From JANNRA01 sp031401035 (GTDB lineage: Bacteria > Desulfobacterota > Binatia > HRBIN30 > CADEER01): a DNA stretch of 8,692 nucleotides. The notes beneath the pieces were generated by a model. The model was not told the DNA's origin. It ran no database searches and saw nothing but the letters and a program-made list of their open reading frames with translations. Location of the stretch: contig JANNRA010000008.1 of assembly GCA_031401035.1 (NCBI GenBank), forward strand, positions 1-8,692. The letters are read 5' to 3'. A program made the translations under genes and the position numbers. This document shows, piece after piece, positions 6,032-8,692 of this stretch. Position 1 is the stretch's first letter. Each line of letters opens with the position of its first letter.

Positions 6032-6930
6032 GTGACGAACACGGCGATGCCGATCGCCGTCAGCCCCAACCCGAGCCACTGACGCGCCGTCGGTATCTCG
6101 CCGAGGAGGGCGAAGCTGGCGCCGATGGCCAGCAGCGGGATGGTCGGCACGACGATGGCCGTCGCGCGCGCCAGGTCGAGACGGGCGATGGCGAGGTACC
6201 AGGCCAGCGTCCCGGCGTAGCCGAGCACGGCGCCCTGCAGCACCAGCCACGGCGCCAGCGCGCGCAGCTCGACGAGCGGCGGCAGCGCGGCAGGGCCCTC
6301 GAGCGCCAGCCAGGCGAGAACCAGCAGGGCGCCGCCATGCAGATAGCGGGCGCTGGTGACGACCAGCGCCGGCACGCCGACGAGGCCGCGCAGGACGATC
6401 AGGTGCGAGAGCTGCCAGCACAACGGCGTGGCGAGCAACAGCCAGACGCCGCCCGAGGTCTCAAACTCGGTCGCGCCGAGCGCCAGGCCGATGCCGGCGA
6501 GCAGCGCGGCGGTGGCCAGCAGACGGCGCCGCGTCGGTCGGTGCCCGAGCGCCAACCAGGCGAGCAGCAGGGCGTAGGCGGGCTCGACCTGCAGGCACAA
6601 GGTGGCGACGATCGCGCTGCTGCGACTGGCCCCGGCGAAGAAGAGCAGGTTCGCCGCGGTGGTGGCGAGGGCGGCGATGAGCAGCAGGCGCCAGCCGATA
6701 CGCGGCCGCGTCAGCCAGGCGAACTCGCCGCGCCAGGCGAGTAGCAGCACGGCGGCGAGGGCGGAGACGGCGCTGGTCGCGGCGGCGACAAAGAGCGGCG
6801 TCGCGCGGCCGGTGGTGAGCTTGGCCACCGCCGGGACGAAGGCGCCGTTCAGCGCGCACAGCATGGCGAAGAGCAGCCCGAGCCGCTCCTGACTGGTTGC
6901 AGCCCCCATCGCTTCGCCGCCCCTCAGCAT
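6004..6930 (-). CDS. DMT-superfamily (EamA) inner-membrane transporter
   Basis: This 308-residue, highly hydrophobic protein has about ten predicted membrane segments (roughly 17-37, 45-66, 80-100, 105-127, 134-153, 160-180, 184-208, 225-247, 255-276 and 284-301), the duplicated 5+5 layout of EamA drug/metabolite transporters. The two EamA halves end in matching segments: VEPAYALLLAWLALGHRPT in the first and VPTIPLLAIGASFALLGEIPT in the second. Members export amino acids, metabolites or drugs; the substrate cannot be read from sequence. Two starts are possible: ATG 6930, with GAGGG only about 3 bases upstream, and ATG 6909 (residue 8), with GAGGGG about 10 bases upstream; the second may be the real one. 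The last residues (GKGVTGER) come from a GTGACC-type repeat that runs into the stop. It is convergent with the P450, with a 43-bp gap. Confidence 0.9.
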   Translation of the reverse strand: MLRGGEAMGAATSQERLGLLFAMLCALNGAFVPAVAKLTTGRATPLFVAAATSAVSALAAVLLLAWRGEFAWLTRPRIGWRLLLIAALATTAANLLFFAGASRSSAIVATLCLQVEPAYALLLAWLALGHRPTRRRLLATAALLAGIGLALGATEFETSGGVWLLLATPLCWQLSHLIVLRGLVGVPALVVTSARYLHGGALLVLAWLALEGPAALPPLVELRALAPWLVLQGAVLGYAGTLAWYLAIARLDLARATAIVVPTIPLLAIGASFALLGEIPTARQWLGLGLTAIGIAVFVTGKGVTGER

Positions 6931-7228
6931 GACCCTCGCCCGCCGCCCGCGTCAGCCTTGTTCACAAGTCCGCCCTTGGCGCCCTGCCGTAGCGCTCCGC
7001 AACGCCTCCGGCAACGGACCTGCTCAGTGCAGGCGCCGTTCAGACCACGCTGCAAAGTTGGCAAGTCGCGCACGCATCCTGCCTCACTCCGTCGCGGCCC
7101 GGCGCATCGCGTCGTCAAGAAACCGCCGTTTCGCATGTACGTGACCGCGCGGTCCTCCCCCGCCACATGTCCTCTGGCGCGGAAACCTGCGCGGGCTCGC
7201 GGCATGCTTCTTGGTGCTTGCAAATGCC
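6931..7228. other. Gap between divergent genes without a convincing gene
   Basis: About 298 bp separate the transporter start from the secreted-protein start. Short frames on both strands lack domain-like features and are Arg/Pro/Ser-rich, as expected by chance in GC-rich DNA. Visible structure is a perfect 12-bp palindrome GACCGCGCGGTC (7143-7154) and a small inverted repeat CCTGC-TCAGT-GCAGG (7019-7033). The promoters of both flanking genes should lie here, but no confident -35/-10 pair was found. Confidence 0.5.
7143..7154. promoter_or_regulatory. 12-bp perfect palindrome, possible operator
   Basis: GACCGCGCGGTC is its own reverse complement and lies about 75 bp before the proposed GTG start of the secreted FN3 protein. 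It could bind a dimeric regulator, but a GC-rich palindrome of this length also has a fair chance of arising randomly. Confidence 0.15.
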
Positions 7229-8692
7229 GTGTTGTGTCGATCGCGCGCCCCGAACCTTGCTGTTTTGATCCTCGCGATCGCCGCTGCGTGCTCCGCTGCA
7301 TCACCTGCGTGGTCCTATGACGCGCGACTCGGGTGGTCGGTCGTCAGCAGCGCAACCGGCTACAAGGTATCCGTCCGCCAGGGGGCACTGCCCTTCGGGC
7401 CCGGCTCCGACGTCGGCGTTCCGCCCGTCGGCCCTGGTGGTACGCTACAGCACACGGTTACCGGGCTGACGGTCGGGGTCACCTACAGTTTCGCGATCAG
7501 CGCGTATGACAGCACGGGCGCCGAGAGCCCACTGTCCAACCAGCTGTCCCTGCTGGTCAGCGAGACGCCGACCGCCACCCCGACGCGCACCGCCACCGCG
7601 ACGGCTACCCACACCGCCACTCCGCTTCCGACCAGCACCGCCTCCGCGACCCGTACCGCCACTCCGCTGCCGACCAGCACCGCCTCGGCGACGCGCACCG
7701 CCACCCCGACCCACACCGTGCCGCCGACCAGTACCGCGACCGCCTCGGCGACGCGCACTGCCACCGCCGCCGCGACGGCCACCGACACCGCCACCCCGCT
7801 GCCGACCAGCACCGCCACCCCGACCCACACCGTGCCGCCGACCAGCACCGCGACCGCCTCGGCGACGCGCACCGCCACCGCCACCGCGACGGCCACCGAC
7901 ACGGCCACCCCGCTGCCGACCAGTACCGCCTCCGCGACGCACACCGCGCCGCCGACCAGCACCGCGACCGCCTCGGCCACGCGCACTGCCACCGCCACCG
8001 CGACGGCCACTGACACCGCCACTCCGCTGCCGACCAGCACCGCCTCCGCGACGCACACCGTGCCGCCGACCAGCACCGCGACCGCCTCGGCGACGCGCAC
8101 TGCCACCGCCACTGCGACGGCCACCGACACGGCCACCCCGCTGCCGACCAGTACCGCCTCGGCCACGCGCAGCGCCACCGCGACGCACACCGTACCGCCG
8201 ACCAGCACCGCGACCGCCTCGGCGACGCGCACTGCCACCGCCACTGCGACGGCCACCGACACGGCCACCCCGCTGCCGACCAGCACCGCCTCCCCGACCC
8301 ACACCGTGCCGCCGACCAGCACCGCGACCGCCTCGGCGACGCGCACTGCCACCGACACGGCCACCCCGCTGCCGACCAGTACCGCCTCCGCGACGCGCAC
8401 CGCCACCGCGACGCACACCGCGCTGCCGACCAGTACCGCGACCGCCTCGGCCACGCGCACCGCCACCGCGACGGCCACCGGAACCGCCACCGCGCTGCCG
8501 ACCAGCACTGCCACGGCCACGCGCAGCGCCACCGCGACGCACACCGTACCGCCGACCAGTACCGCGACCGCCTCGGCGACGCGCACCGCCACCGCGACGG
8601 CCACCGGAACCGCCACCGCGCTGCCGACCAGCACTGCCACGGCGACGCGCACCGCCACCCCAACGCACACCGTGCCGCCGACCAGAACCGCG
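7229..8692 (+). CDS. Secreted FN3-domain protein with long Thr-x repeat region (3' partial)
   Basis: This frame is open from 7145 and stays open to the window edge. From the GTG at 7229 it gives 488 residues without a stop. Residues 1-29 look like a signal peptide: MLCRSRAPN, a hydrophobic core LAVLILAIAAA, and a likely cut near AWS/YDA. The cysteine at 21 lacks a good lipobox, so a lipoprotein is less likely. Residues 34-110 form one fibronectin type III domain (ATGYKVSVRQ, then VTGLTVGVTYSFAISAYDSTGAESPLSNQ). From about 113 onward almost every second residue is Thr, arranged in a repeat of about 38 residues. Such tails often act as extended, possibly glycosylated, stalks or cell-surface spacers; that role is inferred. 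The GTG start is the best of several non-ATG choices (TTG 7211, GTG 7214) and has no clear ribosome binding site. The C-terminus, with any sorting signal or catalytic domain, is outside the window. Confidence 0.78.
   Translation, partial: MLCRSRAPNLAVLILAIAAACSAASPAWSYDARLGWSVVSSATGYKVSVRQGALPFGPGSDVGVPPVGPGGTLQHTVTGLTVGVTYSFAISAYDSTGAESPLSNQLSLLVSETPTATPTRTATATATHTATPLPTSTASATRTATPLPTSTASATRTATPTHTVPPTSTATASATRTATAAATATDTATPLPTSTATPTHTVPPTSTATASATRTATATATATDTATPLPTSTASATHTAPPTSTATASATRTATATATATDTATPLPTSTASATHTVPPTSTATASATRTATATATATDTATPLPTSTASATRSATATHTVPPTSTATASATRTATATATATDTATPLPTSTASPTHTVPPTSTATASATRTATDTATPLPTSTASATRTATATHTALPTSTATASATRTATATATGTATALPTSTATATRSATATHTVPPTSTATASATRTATATATGTATALPTSTATATRTATPTHTVPPTRTA
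7712..8692 (+). repeat. Thr/Ala/Pro coding repeat array, 114-bp main period
   Basis: Copies marked by CACACCGTGCCGCCGACCAG or close variants begin at 7712, 7826, 7940, 8054, 8186, 8300, 8414, 8540 and 8666. Successive spacings are 114, 114, 114, 132, 114, 114, 126 and 126 bp, all multiples of 6, so both the reading frame and the Thr-x alternation are kept. A typical unit reads THTVPPTSTATASATRTA, then TATATDTATPLPTS and TASA. Less regular repeats of the same kind start at about 7567. The array reaches the window edge. Confidence 0.93.

Noticed and set aside
6961..7060. Possible riboswitch or structured leader in the gap before the FN3 gene
   Set aside because: Some fragments suggest small hairpins, but no known riboswitch core could be laid out consistently.
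6929..7144. A 71-codon plus-strand frame whose ATG overlaps the transporter start in CATG, as at 665-668
   Set aside because: No recognisable domain, no ribosome binding site, Arg/Ser-rich chance-like composition, and the transporter start itself may be at 6909. Kept only as a possible parallel to the left junction.
7445..8670. Three overlapping long open frames on minus (352-407 codons) with Val-Ala or Arg-Gly repeats
   Set aside because: They arise because the 6-bp-periodic Thr-x repeat has no stop in any frame. Only the plus frame continues from a signal peptide and an FN3 domain.

Overview
The window is a GC-rich bacterial chromosomal segment with dense coding and little intergenic space. 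A WS/DGAT-type acyltransferase, short GC-rich dispersed repeats and a secreted FN3 protein with a very long Thr/Ala/Pro tail together suggest an uncultivated soil or aquatic lineage of the former Deltaproteobacteria type (for example Binatota/Desulfobacterota or Myxococcota). This placement is an inference; no rRNA or marker gene is present. No prophage, insertion sequence, CRISPR array, tRNA or toxin-antitoxin module was seen.

Layout from left to right. Positions 28-170 hold four 37-bp tandem repeats, just past the 3' end of a minus-strand SnoaL/NTF2-like gene (182-667). The start codon of that gene overlaps, in the palindrome CATG, the start of a plus-strand WS/DGAT acyltransferase (666-2273). 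The acyltransferase stop overlaps the start of a TauD/SyrP-like Fe(II)/2-oxoglutarate dioxygenase (2270-3316) by 4 bp (ATGA). Next comes a convergent gap (3317-3442) carrying two copies, in opposite orientation, of the same element as at the left end; they form a 21-bp inverted repeat. An EPHX1-like epoxide hydrolase lies on minus (3443-4591), and a cytochrome P450 is divergent on plus (4767-5960). A DMT/EamA transporter follows on minus (6004-6930), convergent with the P450. After about 300 bp without a convincing gene, a secreted protein starts at about 7229 on plus. It has a signal peptide, one FN3 domain and a 38-residue Thr-x repeat, and it runs off the right edge.

How the genes may work together: the acyltransferase and the dioxygenase are very probably one translationally coupled unit, suggesting hydroxylation and acyl transfer on a common substrate class. 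The SnoaL-like gene may share control with them through the overlapping starts. The P450 and the epoxide hydrolase could act in series (epoxidation, then hydrolysis to a diol), but the sequence shows only adjacency. All of these products except the transporter and the secreted protein look cytosolic or membrane-associated.

The observations most worth following are the gene-end GGCGCC hairpin element, the coupled WS/DGAT-dioxygenase pair with its basic pentapeptide-repeat tail, and the in-frame Thr-x repeat array.
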